Position numbers and translations under genes: made by a program. The notes beneath the pieces are model-generated. The model was given only the letters and a program-made list of their open reading frames with translations, was not told the origin of the DNA and did not search any database. Positions 43,470 to 51,645 of a DNA stretch of 51,647 nt are shown piece by piece. Location: assembly GCA_002706065.1 (NCBI GenBank), contig PAJM01000037.1:1-51647 (forward strand), in the 5' to 3' direction. Source of the stretch: Methanobacteriota archaeon. GTDB lineage: Archaea; Thermoplasmatota; Poseidoniia; Poseidoniales; Poseidoniaceae. The stretch's first letter is position 1. Each line of letters opens with the position of its first letter.

Positions 43470-44069
43470 TTAACTCTCCTTCATCATTCGTTCAACCGTT
43501 TCGACGATCATCATGGTTGTTGAATCAATTTCTAAGTTCACTCCTTCACCAGCGTGTTTCTGACCAAGAGTCGTGAGCCGAAGTGTTTCTGGAATCAAAT
43601 GCAAGTCAAAGCCTCCATCGTTAACATCACCGATGGTGAGTGAAATCCCATCAATACCAACATAGCCTTTGCTAACGATGTATTTTCTGACATGGGGTGG
43701 AGGTAGAATGGTGTATTGTGCTCCATCGCCGACACGGTCTGCCTTGGTAATCAATCCTCGACCGATGATGTGCCCAGAAAGAAGATGGCCGCCAACTTCA
43801 TCCCCATAACGTAATGAACGCTCAACGTTGACCTGGTCTCCCTTTTGTAGGTGCCCAAGTGTTGTTTTTTCAAGCGTCTCTGGAATGACATCAAAGGTCA
43901 CGATTTCTTCTGAGAATGCTGTCGCTGTAAGACAAACGCCGTCAATTGAAATACTTGCACCAATCTGCAGTTCCTCTGTTGATGGGACTTGAATTCGAAG
44001 GGTAGTAATTTCGTTTCCAGGCTCGATTGAAACAAGTTCACCAATTCCTTGGACAATACCGGTAAACAT
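43470..44069 (-). CDS. ribE: Riboflavin synthase, bacterial-type (lumazine-binding repeats)
   Basis: 199 aa. Two lumazine-binding repeats: MFTGIVQGIGEL at the start and GYVGIDGISLTI in the second half. Dismutates 6,7-dimethyl-8-ribityllumazine to riboflavin. Archaea commonly use an unrelated pentameric RibC instead, so the bacterial type is noteworthy. The ATG overlaps the ribL stop (TGATG), so translation is coupled. Confidence 0.92.
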   Translation of the reverse strand: MFTGIVQGIGELVSIEPGNEITTLRIQVPSTEELQIGASISIDGVCLTATAFSEEIVTFDVIPETLEKTTLGHLQKGDQVNVERSLRYGDEVGGHLLSGHIIGRGLITKADRVGDGAQYTILPPPHVRKYIVSKGYVGIDGISLTIGDVNDGGFDLHLIPETLRLTTLGQKHAGEGVNLEIDSTTMMIVETVERMMKES

Positions 44070-44509
44070 CAAAATTCACCATCCTTGGCTCGTTTCACGA
44101 TTCGTGCAATTATTTTGCGGGTTCCGTCTAAATCATCACTCAAGCCTTCGACCCGAACAACCTCAATTGCGGAATACCCACGCTCATCGAGAGCTGTTCG
44201 AATTCGGTCTTCAACATGTTCTTGATCATAGCCAAGTGCGATGACAGAGGGCTGGATATCTGGTAGAATATCGAAGATTGGAACTTCTGGAGGGTTTCCG
44301 ACACAGGCCACATCAACCGGCTTTAGTCCCTCGACCATGCGACGGCGTAGGTCTTGATTGGTGACTGGTTCATGCTTCCTTTGACGGACGGTGTCATCGT
44401 GTGCAACAACGACTGTCAAGTGGTCGCCTAGTGCCTTGGCCTGTTCAAGATAGTGAAGATGACCAGCGTGTAGGAGGTCAAAAACACCTACTGCTAGTAC
44501 CTTCTTCAT
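44069..44509 (-). CDS. ribL: FAD synthetase, archaeal RibL type
   Basis: 147-aa cytidylyltransferase-fold adenylyltransferase that makes FAD from FMN and ATP. The HxGH motif is LLHAGH (His14, His17), with the nucleotide-binding TVVVAHDDTVRQRK and LGYDQ regions typical of RibL. ATG 44509 is preceded by GGTGAG at six to eleven bases. It lies between ribB and ribE, an archaeal gene among bacterial-type ones. Confidence 0.88.
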   Translation of the reverse strand: MKKVLAVGVFDLLHAGHLHYLEQAKALGDHLTVVVAHDDTVRQRKHEPVTNQDLRRRMVEGLKPVDVACVGNPPEVPIFDILPDIQPSVIALGYDQEHVEDRIRTALDERGYSAIEVVRVEGLSDDLDGTRKIIARIVKRAKDGEF

Positions 44510-44523
44510 GGTGCTCACCAGAG

Positions 44524-45303
44524 TTAAGCAGAAGATTCATGTTCTTGAGATTGCCCATGCAACGCTGCGATCACTTCTGCACCTTCCAAGAATGGTATCT
44601 CTCGCTCATTCGCCCATGTACGAGCATCACTGACCGAAAGTGCTCCATCGCCGTCAGGTTGGAGCATTTCTGCTCCAATGACGACTGGCACAAGACCTGA
44701 GAGCCGTGCAATTCCCACTGCAAGCTCGGTATGACCCTGTCGTGATAGAAGTCCTCCCTGAGACTCTCTGCAAACGGGAATATGGCCAGGTGTTCGGAAT
44801 TCCGCGCCCATTCGACGCTGAGCTTCGCCTTCTGAGAGATTCTCTTCAAACACAACTTCTGTTAGCTCCGCAAAGCGACGGGTTGTGAGTGCACGATCAT
44901 GGTCGGTGATACCTGTGTATGTATCCCGATGATTCAGAGAGAGTGTGAATGCGGAGCGTGAATCATAGCGTAAATCGTTGGTCTTCAGTTCAGCCAGCAC
45001 AGGGAATTCCTTGGTGAGTGCATCGTGCGTGTGCAAGTCCTGCAAGAACGGTAAGCCAAAGGCTTGACCAACATCGTGTCCAATGGCGAGAAACAGGAGC
45101 CCTCCACAGTCTTGGCGGAGTTGGCGCATCGTTGATGGTTTAGCAAAAGAGGCAGGAAACAGGAGGTCTGTCTCACCCTCTCGTTTATCCGAATCGAAGA
45201 GACAGACAGGCTTGCCTTGCCGGAAGGCTTCAATCGCAGCTTGAACAATTTCCGACATATGTTGCGGTTTCGTTTCACCTTCATGAACCGTCGTATTGCG
45301 CAT
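44524..45303 (-). CDS. ribB: 3,4-dihydroxy-2-butanone 4-phosphate synthase
   Basis: About 259 aa, converts ribulose 5-phosphate to 3,4-dihydroxy-2-butanone 4-phosphate plus formate. Motifs: REGETDLLFPA, SLNHRDTYTGITDHDRALT and FRTPGHIPVCRE...GHTELAV. No GTP cyclohydrolase II domain. It begins at ATG 45303 (an ATG at 45258 is possible) and leads the operon ribB-ribL-ribE-ribH. Divergent from the TIM-barrel gene; no FMN riboswitch is visible in the 82-bp gap. Confidence 0.92.
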   Translation of the reverse strand: MRNTTVHEGETKPQHMSEIVQAAIEAFRQGKPVCLFDSDKREGETDLLFPASFAKPSTMRQLRQDCGGLLFLAIGHDVGQAFGLPFLQDLHTHDALTKEFPVLAELKTNDLRYDSRSAFTLSLNHRDTYTGITDHDRALTTRRFAELTEVVFEENLSEGEAQRRMGAEFRTPGHIPVCRESQGGLLSRQGHTELAVGIARLSGLVPVVIGAEMLQPDGDGALSVSDARTWANEREIPFLEGAEVIAALHGQSQEHESSA

Positions 45304-45385
45304 TATGTACAGAATTCCGGCAAACGCGTGACGGAAAGGGGTTAATGTAGGGAACGGCTTGGCTTGTATTCGCGGGGGTGGAATG

Positions 45386-46540
45386 ATGGGTGTGAAACTT
45401 GGTCCTGCAGGCGTACCTTTGTCCTGTAAAGGGCGAACAATCGTCGAGGGAATGGATGATATTATCGCTCTCGGACTCGAGACGATGGAAGCCCAAACTG
45501 TTCGGTTGATTCAGCCTCAACACTTTGAGCAATATTGGCAAGCCGGAGTTCTTGCAAACAAGGCTGAATTTGAGATGAACATTCACGGACCATACTATTC
45601 TGAGTTGTTAGGGAACCGTGTTGAACGGGGACGATCTCTTGCTAAAATTGAGGCAACGTTGCAAGCCGCACGTACCATCAACGCACGACATATCACACTC
45701 CACGCAGGCCACTATGGGGACTTTGGTCGTGGCACTGCTGCAAACGAGCAAGTTGCGAACATCTTCTCAAGCATTGTTGAGCGAGTCAACGACATTTGGC
45801 ACGATGATGAAGATGAGTTTCCCGTATTCCCTTGGATTAAAGATGGAACCCCATCGAAAATTGGCATCGAAACCTCTGGCCGACAAGAATTGTGGGGAAC
45901 TCTCGAAGAAGTCATCGAAGTCGTCAATCACGTCGAAGGGACCATTCCTGTTCTCAATGTTGCACACATCCACGCTCGTGGACATGGACGGATGAAGACC
46001 TCCGAAGATTACGGAGAATTGTTTGACATGGTCCGTGAATCGATTGGCACGAAGGAGTTCTATTGCCACTTCTCGGGTGTCGAACACCGCACAGGAAATG
46101 CAATGCATTACACACAAATCAAGAAGTCCGATTTGAACTTTGAACCACTGGCCGAATTTATCGTAGAAGATGGTGGTTGGTTGGACATCACCCTGATTTC
46201 AGATTCACCACTCTTAGAACACGATGCGATGTACATGTTGCAGAACATCGACAAAGCCAAGCACAAGCAGCTTGAACGCAAAGCACGAGAAGATCGACGA
46301 CGAGCGTTGGCTGCCCAAACAGGCACATCCGTAGAAGACCTACAACGTCGCGAGGAAGAAATGGCCAAGTTACGTACTCAAGGGGAAGCTGAAGCAGCGC
46401 CTGTGGAAGAAGCGAAACCAGAACCTGCTCCGGAAGAAAAGAAGCCAAAGAAAGCTGCTGCTTCCAAAAAGAAAGCCAAGAAGGAAGACAACGAAGATGT
46501 GTTTTCTTTCGATGAAGAAGACGATGATGACTTGTTCTGA
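45386..46540 (+). CDS. Endonuclease IV-like TIM-barrel protein with charged C-terminal tail
   Basis: 384 aa. The first ~280 residues match the endonuclease IV/sugar-isomerase-like TIM barrel: MNIHGPYYSEL, ITLHAGHYGDF, IGIETSGRQELWGTLEEVIEVV, NVAHIHARGHGR and CHFSGVEHRT carry many of the expected metal-ligand His, Glu and Asp positions. The site equivalent to DTCH reads NVAH. The last ~100 residues are a Lys/Glu/Ala-rich low-complexity tail ending in DDDDLF. It probably cuts DNA at abasic sites, but the changed ligand leaves doubt. GGGGGTGGA precedes adjacent ATGs at 45383 and 45386. Confidence 0.8.
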   Translation: MGVKLGPAGVPLSCKGRTIVEGMDDIIALGLETMEAQTVRLIQPQHFEQYWQAGVLANKAEFEMNIHGPYYSELLGNRVERGRSLAKIEATLQAARTINARHITLHAGHYGDFGRGTAANEQVANIFSSIVERVNDIWHDDEDEFPVFPWIKDGTPSKIGIETSGRQELWGTLEEVIEVVNHVEGTIPVLNVAHIHARGHGRMKTSEDYGELFDMVRESIGTKEFYCHFSGVEHRTGNAMHYTQIKKSDLNFEPLAEFIVEDGGWLDITLISDSPLLEHDAMYMLQNIDKAKHKQLERKAREDRRRALAAQTGTSVEDLQRREEEMAKLRTQGEAEAAPVEEAKPEPAPEEKKPKKAAASKKKAKKEDNEDVFSFDEEDDDDLF

Positions 46541-46630
46541 TTCGGTGATTCGTTTCCGCCCCAAAATTGTGGATTTCTTCCCTCAAAGAAGGGAATGCAC
46601 ATAAGGACAAAGAGTTCGAAGTCCCTTTCC

Positions 46631-47629
46631 ATGGCACACATTGCGGTGTTGGGATTGGGAAATTGGGGGACGGCCATCGCACGTCTTTGGTTGTTGGAAG
46701 GCCATCGTGTGAAAGGATGGACCATTGAACAAGAGGTGTATGAATCCATTACGATGGATGGAATCAACCGAAAGTATCTGCCCCAACAATCTGTGGAAGG
46801 TTTGGAAGCCACGATGCATCTTGAGGAAGCGCTTGACGGTGTTGAAATTGTTGTTTTGGCCATTCCGTCGTCCGTAATTCTCAATGTTGTTGATGACATT
46901 CTCCCATTCTTGCGTCCTGGACACGTTCTTCTCGACTTGGCAAAAGGCCTTGCACCAGGAAAGCGATTGATTTCCCAAGCGATTCATGAGGCGTTGAGGA
47001 ATGCAAACTGTTCCAATCCCTTGGCGGTTTTAACCGGTCCAACAATCGCCCCAGAAGCTGCAGGTGGCGTCATGACAACGGCTTTGGTCGCCTCGGAAGA
47101 CCTCTCTGTCGCTGAACGTCTTGCAGATACGCTCTCGACTCCGACGTTGCTTCTCCATGCAGCCTCTGATCCAGAGGGTGCTGAATTATGGGGCGCCTTC
47201 AAAAACGTCGTTGCACTTGCATGTGGACTTGTTGATGGGTTGAAAACAACAGGTACGCTTGGTGGTGATAATCTCAAAGCAGCAATTTTTAGTGCAGGTT
47301 TCAAAGAAGGATGCATCCTCTTGCCATTGCTTGGAGCGCGTGCAGAAGTCGCCTTTGGACCCGCAGGACTTGGTGACCTTTACGTGACATCTACCTCTCC
47401 ATTTGGTCGCAACAGAACCATGGGTGAGAAGCTTGGAACCGGAAAAACCTTGGAAGAAGCGCTCGAGGAAATGACCATGGTTGCAGAAGGTGTTCGGGCT
47501 GCAAGAATGTTCAGAGAACGCGCCATCGATCAAGGAATAGACATCCCATTTACCAAGGCTCTCAACACACTTCTCGATGGCGACATTGAAGCCGAAGAGT
47601 GCTGTCGTCGCATGGTCCTCTTGGGCTAA
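46631..47629 (+). CDS. gpsA: NAD(P)H-dependent glycerol-3-phosphate dehydrogenase, bacterial type
   Basis: 332 aa, reduces dihydroxyacetone phosphate to sn-glycerol 3-phosphate. Nucleotide-binding VLGLGNWGTAIARLW, VVLAIPSSV and LAKGLAPGKRL, then the catalytic-domain FKNVVALACGLVDGL, AGLGDLYVTSTSPFGRNR and the EGVRAARMF end. This is the enzyme bacteria use for G3P, whereas most archaea use G1P dehydrogenase. No G1P dehydrogenase is in the window. An in-frame ATG upstream at 46595 adds 12 non-conserved residues. Confidence 0.93.
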   Translation: MAHIAVLGLGNWGTAIARLWLLEGHRVKGWTIEQEVYESITMDGINRKYLPQQSVEGLEATMHLEEALDGVEIVVLAIPSSVILNVVDDILPFLRPGHVLLDLAKGLAPGKRLISQAIHEALRNANCSNPLAVLTGPTIAPEAAGGVMTTALVASEDLSVAERLADTLSTPTLLLHAASDPEGAELWGAFKNVVALACGLVDGLKTTGTLGGDNLKAAIFSAGFKEGCILLPLLGARAEVAFGPAGLGDLYVTSTSPFGRNRTMGEKLGTGKTLEEALEEMTMVAEGVRAARMFRERAIDQGIDIPFTKALNTLLDGDIEAEECCRRMVLLG

Positions 47630-47668
47630 TTCCGATTGCCTCATATGTTGGGACACTCTCCTGCTACC

Positions 47669-47896
47669 ATGGCAGAGGACAAATCTACGGACTTAACTGA
47701 ATTCGAAGCGGGTCTTTTGCAATGGTTGTGCGAAAAGAACTTTCATGCCGAGCCATGGTCGACAAAAAAAGCAGCGAAACAATTCTTCGTTGAAGAGGAA
47801 ACAATCTACGAAGCTGTTGCCGCTTTGACACGGAAAGTCCCACAACGCATTCAAGTCTTTTACAAGAACGGTGCTTTGCACATCGCTGCGGATTGA
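47669..47896 (+). CDS. Small winged-helix-like protein
   Basis: 75 aa from ATG 47669; the frame is open 11 codons further upstream to 47636, with another ATG at 47645. Helix-strand pattern (TEFEAGLLQWLCEKNF, STKKAAKQFFVEEETIYEAVAALTRKVPQRI, then a beta hairpin IQVFYKNGALHIA) resembles a winged helix, but I cannot place a family. It follows gpsA by about 40 bp and could be a small regulator (inference). Confidence 0.6.
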   Translation: MAEDKSTDLTEFEAGLLQWLCEKNFHAEPWSTKKAAKQFFVEEETIYEAVAALTRKVPQRIQVFYKNGALHIAAD

Positions 47897-47897
47897 T

Positions 47898-48848
47898 TTA
47901 TTCTTCGTCGAATCTCTGAACCCATGATGAAGGGAGAAGTACTGTCCAAAATGGATGCATTTTCTTCGTCATGTCATCTTTGAAGAGGGAACGGGTAACC
48001 TTGGAAACGAAATCAAGAATCAGGACAACAATGAAAATAACGATTACATATGCAAAGACTTTGTCATACTGAAGGAAATCGAGGTAGAGATTGATGTAAT
48101 AGCCAATCCCTCCCGCTCCAACAATTCCAATTACAGTACCGTGTCTGAAATTGTACTCAAACATAAAGATCGCTTGAGAAATGAGATTGTTTGCGGATTC
48201 GGGGAGAATGACACCAAAGGAACGTTCAAGCCAACCATGACCCATCGCACGTGATGCATCAAGTTGTGGTTTAGCAACACCTTCGATTGCTTCATACTGC
48301 AACTTTCCAAGATAACCAACCGTGTAGATTGTCATAGCCATGATTCCTGCCATGGGTCCAAGTCCGACCATAATCACGAACAACAATGCCCAAAGAATAC
48401 TTGGCAGACTTCGGAATGCTGCGAGGAAGGTTCGAGCAGGGTAGGAAATCCAAGCAGGACTGAGATTTTCAGCAGCGAGCAGTGCAATCGGATACGAAAT
48501 GAACATACCAAATACGGTGGCAATGAATGCAATTTTCAGGGTTTCAAGAACTCCAATCCATGCTGTTGAACACGTGAATTCGAGGAGTTTAGGTTCTTCA
48601 CACACAGGATAGGCTTGAGGTTCTAAGACACTCCAATCGGGTGGCCACAAGGACTCCCTGAAGAACGTCTGAACATTTCTCGGACTCTCAAACAACTTCT
48701 GCCAATTTCCTTCAATCGTTGAGTGGGTAACCATTACGGCAAGAACGGCTAATGTAACAAAAACCGCCGGCCAGCGCCATTGATACCATGCATTGAGGAA
48801 GGGAGTTGGCTTTTCTTCCAACTCGTATTTCTCACGATGCTCATTCAT
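47898..48848 (-). CDS. phnE: Phosphonate-type ABC transporter permease
   Basis: 316 aa with about six helices and a polar ~75-residue loop after the first. The coupling-helix motif for the ATPase reads YEAIEGVAKPQLDASRAMG, with HGTVIGIVGAGGIGYYINLYLDFLQYDK later, as in PhnE. ATG 48848 has GAGGAGG upstream and overlaps the PhnC stop by eight bases. Forms the membrane channel with PhnC. Confidence 0.88.
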   Translation of the reverse strand: MNEHREKYELEEKPTPFLNAWYQWRWPAVFVTLAVLAVMVTHSTIEGNWQKLFESPRNVQTFFRESLWPPDWSVLEPQAYPVCEEPKLLEFTCSTAWIGVLETLKIAFIATVFGMFISYPIALLAAENLSPAWISYPARTFLAAFRSLPSILWALLFVIMVGLGPMAGIMAMTIYTVGYLGKLQYEAIEGVAKPQLDASRAMGHGWLERSFGVILPESANNLISQAIFMFEYNFRHGTVIGIVGAGGIGYYINLYLDFLQYDKVFAYVIVIFIVVLILDFVSKVTRSLFKDDMTKKMHPFWTVLLPSSWVQRFDEE

Positions 48849-49536
48849 GAACTTCATCCTCCTCATTGAAAATTTCAACGAGTTTGTTACCTTCTGCGGT
48901 AAACAAACGATCCGCCATCTGTCGTGCGCGATTTAGATCATGCTCAACGAGAACCATGATCGCATTGTTTTGCTTCACATAGTCTAGAACTTTCTTCATC
49001 ACCATGATCAGAGTTTCTTCATCGAGTTCTGCAAGAAATTCATCAGCTAAAATCAAGCGTGGCTTTTGAGCGAGCGTCCTCGCTACGGCAACACGTCGTT
49101 GTTGACCTCCTGAGAGTTTTCGGATGGGCGTTCTGAGTTTGTGAGTTAATCCAACCGATTCGATGGCTTGCAATGAAACCGGCTTGCAGATCGATGAGAA
49201 TGGAAACCAAGCAGAGGTGTGACCTGCTTTTGCCCCAAGCATCACATTGTGGTATACGCTCGCATGTCGGATCAATCCCAATCGTTGTGGGATGTATCCT
49301 ACTTCACCACGTCGTATCGTCGAGGAACCAAAAACGGAGACTCCACCTTTCACCGGATTCAAGAGCCCCGCCAACGTTCGCAACAATGTTGTTTTCCCAA
49401 TTCCAGAAGCGCCATTGATAGCAATGATTTGCCCTTCCTTGAACTCAAAGTTGATGTTGGTAATCAAAGGATTGTGCTTTTCATAACCCACAGAGAGATC
49501 TTGGCCAACAACAACATCATGCTCGGCCAAGTACAT
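48841..49536 (-). CDS. phnC: Phosphonate-type ABC transporter ATP-binding subunit
   Basis: 231 aa. Walker A GASGIGKTT, Q-loop YIPQ, signature LSGGQQRR, Walker B LILADEFLAELD, and the H-loop VEHD are all intact. It energises uptake with PhnE and the tandem PhnD-like protein. The Asp-Glu following Walker B is present (ADE), so catalysis should be normal. The GTG at 49539 gives one more codon. Confidence 0.9.
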   Translation of the reverse strand: MYLAEHDVVVGQDLSVGYEKHNPLITNINFEFKEGQIIAINGASGIGKTTLLRTLAGLLNPVKGGVSVFGSSTIRRGEVGYIPQRLGLIRHASVYHNVMLGAKAGHTSAWFPFSSICKPVSLQAIESVGLTHKLRTPIRKLSGGQQRRVAVARTLAQKPRLILADEFLAELDEETLIMVMKKVLDYVKQNNAIMVLVEHDLNRARQMADRLFTAEGNKLVEIFNEEDEVHE

Positions 49537-49584
49537 CACCCTGCGCCCAAAATAGGCTACCCACTACATCAAGCTCGTACGGTA

Positions 49585-50600
49585 TCAAATATCGTATTTT
49601 CCGTCAAAGTACGCAGCAATACCTGGTACGTTTGAGATCGAATCGGAATAACTGCCCATGTGTTCTTGGGTGTTGACAGCAATGAGTCCTCCTGTGTTGA
49701 GAATCTCATCAAGGATTGAGTCACCGCACATGTTTGGTGTAATCTCTCGGTCAACATCATGTGTGATTTTGTTGTAACAGTAACCTGCACCTTCATCAAT
49801 CCATTCTTCGCCATTCATGTCCATGAGGGCGTTCAGAATTGCCGCACGGGTGTACATGTCCATCATTTCCGGGTTGTACATGACTGGGTGGCTCGGAGCC
49901 TTTCCAAACAATGGAAGAGCAACGTAACCAGATGAGCCGTCTTCATTCTCAAGGCACCAATTACGTTGCTTTTGGACACAGTTGTAATCATAAGTTGTGT
50001 CTGCAATGAAAGCGATGTCGCCACGGTCCTCAGAAAGGCATCGGAGTGCTCCTTCGTAGCTGTAGTAGAAATCACCAGATTCTGGAATCGATGCGTCCTC
50101 GTTGAAGAAGTTGAAAATCGTCGAACGAAGTGAGGCAACATCATTTGGATCACCGATCACTTCTGCATACCCATTCCCTATCAAGTAGCCCATTGGAAGG
50201 AGCATACCCGCGGATTTCAACCAGCCTGTGTGGCAAGATGTTTTGCCCTCAAACAGTGCAAATGGATCGGTCGAGTCGTCGTCATCGAGGAATGCCTGTG
50301 CCATGTCGCTGTCTGCTCGGACGTATGCCTGAGCCCCATACCATGACCGTCCATCAGGCTTCAAATCAGCAGCGAGTGCAGAGAGGCCATACTCTTTCCA
50401 TCCGACCCATGCTGCACCTCCGTCCATGAATCCAATGTCAGCATGACCAAATCGAAGAGCTTCGATGATTGCTCCTTCGGAGGAAACGTCGTACAATTCG
50501 ACACTAACTCCAAGTTTCTTGGAGAGTCGGTCTGCGAGGATTTGTGGATTTGCATCGATGTTTTCGTATGTGTCGCGAACTTCGTAAGCGATCACGATTG
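49585..50600 (-). repeat. Tandem domain copy 2 of the PhnD-like gene
   Basis: Codes for residues ~349-686. It aligns with copy 1 (50635-51563) at about one-half to two-thirds amino-acid identity by eye, with clear DNA similarity in the SCHTGWLK and YLIGNGY regions. This is direct evidence of an intragenic duplication. Confidence 0.8.
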
Positions 50601-51645
50601 GGTCTTTCGTAGGCGATACCGATGTGTTGACGCCGTATTTACCGCCGTAGTAGGCTTGAATTCCAGGGATGTTTCGAATGGCTGCTGAATATGTACCTAG
50701 GTGATCTTCTGTGGTTCCAACATCGACAATTCCGCTTGGGGAATTGATGATATCATCGAGAATATCTTCACCTTCGTCGTTGTTCTCCATGTCAACAAGT
50801 ACCTTGCGAACAATGTCGGCTTTCTCGTCGCTCATGGTTTCAGGGTTGTACATTACTGGATGACCTGGTGCACGTCCAAACAGTGGCAATTCGACGTATT
50901 GGCTTTCATCAAGACACCATGAGTTGCTGTCTGCACGGTCAACGCAGTAGTAGTCGAGTGTGGTGTCAGCGACGAATGCAATGTCTCCTCTGTCTTCAGA
51001 CAAACACTTCAGCGCACCTTTGTAGCTGTAGTATGTGTCACCCGATTCCGGAATTGATGCCTCTTCGTTAAAGAATGCGTAGATGGTATTTCGCATCGAC
51101 TCAACCGTGTTTGGATCACCGATGACATTCGCATATCCATTGCCGATGAGGTAACCCATAGGCAGGAGCATACCTGCGGACTTGAGCCATCCTGTGTGGC
51201 AGGAGGTCTTGCCTTGGAATAGTGAGAATGGGTCGGTGTACAAGTCATCGTCAAGGTGTGCTTGCGCCATATCACTGTCTGCGTGAACAACTGCTCGTGC
51301 ACCATACCATGTGCGACCATCTGGTTTTGTTTCAGATGCGAGAACGGCGAGATCGTACTGTTGCCAGCCAACCCATGCTGAGCCGCCATCCATAAATGCG
51401 ATGTCAGCATGACCGAAGCGGAGGGCTTCGATTGATGCTCCTTCGGAATCGACAGCATACAATTCAACTGGAGCGTTGAGTTTCTCTTCAAGATAGTCTG
51501 CAAATCGTTGTGGGTTGTCGTCGATGTTGGTGTAGGTGTCACGAACCTCATAGGCTACGACCAAGGAATCGATTTGTCCAAGCTCGTCAACATCATTTTC
51601 GTCAGATACATCACCAAGACATCCAGAGAATGAAAACATCAACAT
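49585..51645 (-). CDS. Tandem-duplicated PhnD-like substrate-binding protein, 5' end beyond the window
   Basis: 686 visible residues. The N-terminus reads MLMFSFSGCLGD, the end of a lipobox (F-S-G-C), so the start and signal peptide probably lie outside the window. Two copies of a PhnD-type (PF12974-like) domain follow, about residues 29-337 and 351-686, in register at ~322 residues. They share GKTSCHTGWLKSAGMLLPM, YLIGNGYA-VIGDPN and LSEDRGDIAF. The C-terminal copy carries an insert with two Cys near its end. It is probably tethered outside the membrane and delivers ligand to PhnE/PhnC. The ligand (phosphonate, phosphate, phosphite or other) cannot be told. Confidence 0.88.
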   Translation of the reverse strand: MLMFSFSGCLGDVSDENDVDELGQIDSLVVAYEVRDTYTNIDDNPQRFADYLEEKLNAPVELYAVDSEGASIEALRFGHADIAFMDGGSAWVGWQQYDLAVLASETKPDGRTWYGARAVVHADSDMAQAHLDDDLYTDPFSLFQGKTSCHTGWLKSAGMLLPMGYLIGNGYANVIGDPNTVESMRNTIYAFFNEEASIPESGDTYYSYKGALKCLSEDRGDIAFVADTTLDYYCVDRADSNSWCLDESQYVELPLFGRAPGHPVMYNPETMSDEKADIVRKVLVDMENNDEGEDILDDIINSPSGIVDVGTTEDHLGTYSAAIRNIPGIQAYYGGKYGVNTSVSPTKDPIVIAYEVRDTYENIDANPQILADRLSKKLGVSVELYDVSSEGAIIEALRFGHADIGFMDGGAAWVGWKEYGLSALAADLKPDGRSWYGAQAYVRADSDMAQAFLDDDDSTDPFALFEGKTSCHTGWLKSAGMLLPMGYLIGNGYAEVIGDPNDVASLRSTIFNFFNEDASIPESGDFYYSYEGALRCLSEDRGDIAFIADTTYDYNCVQKQRNWCLENEDGSSGYVALPLFGKAPSHPVMYNPEMMDMYTRAAILNALMDMNGEEWIDEGAGYCYNKITHDVDREITPNMCGDSILDEILNTGGLIAVNTQEHMGSYSDSISNVPGIAAYFDGKYDI
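50635..51563 (-). repeat. Tandem domain copy 1 of the PhnD-like gene
   Basis: Codes for residues ~28-337, the N-terminal copy. A short linker rich in Thr/Pro (VSPTKDP) separates it from copy 2. Confidence 0.8.

Noticed and set aside
45304-45385. FMN riboswitch upstream of ribB
   Set aside because: The 82-bp gap is too short, and I saw none of the conserved FMN aptamer blocks.
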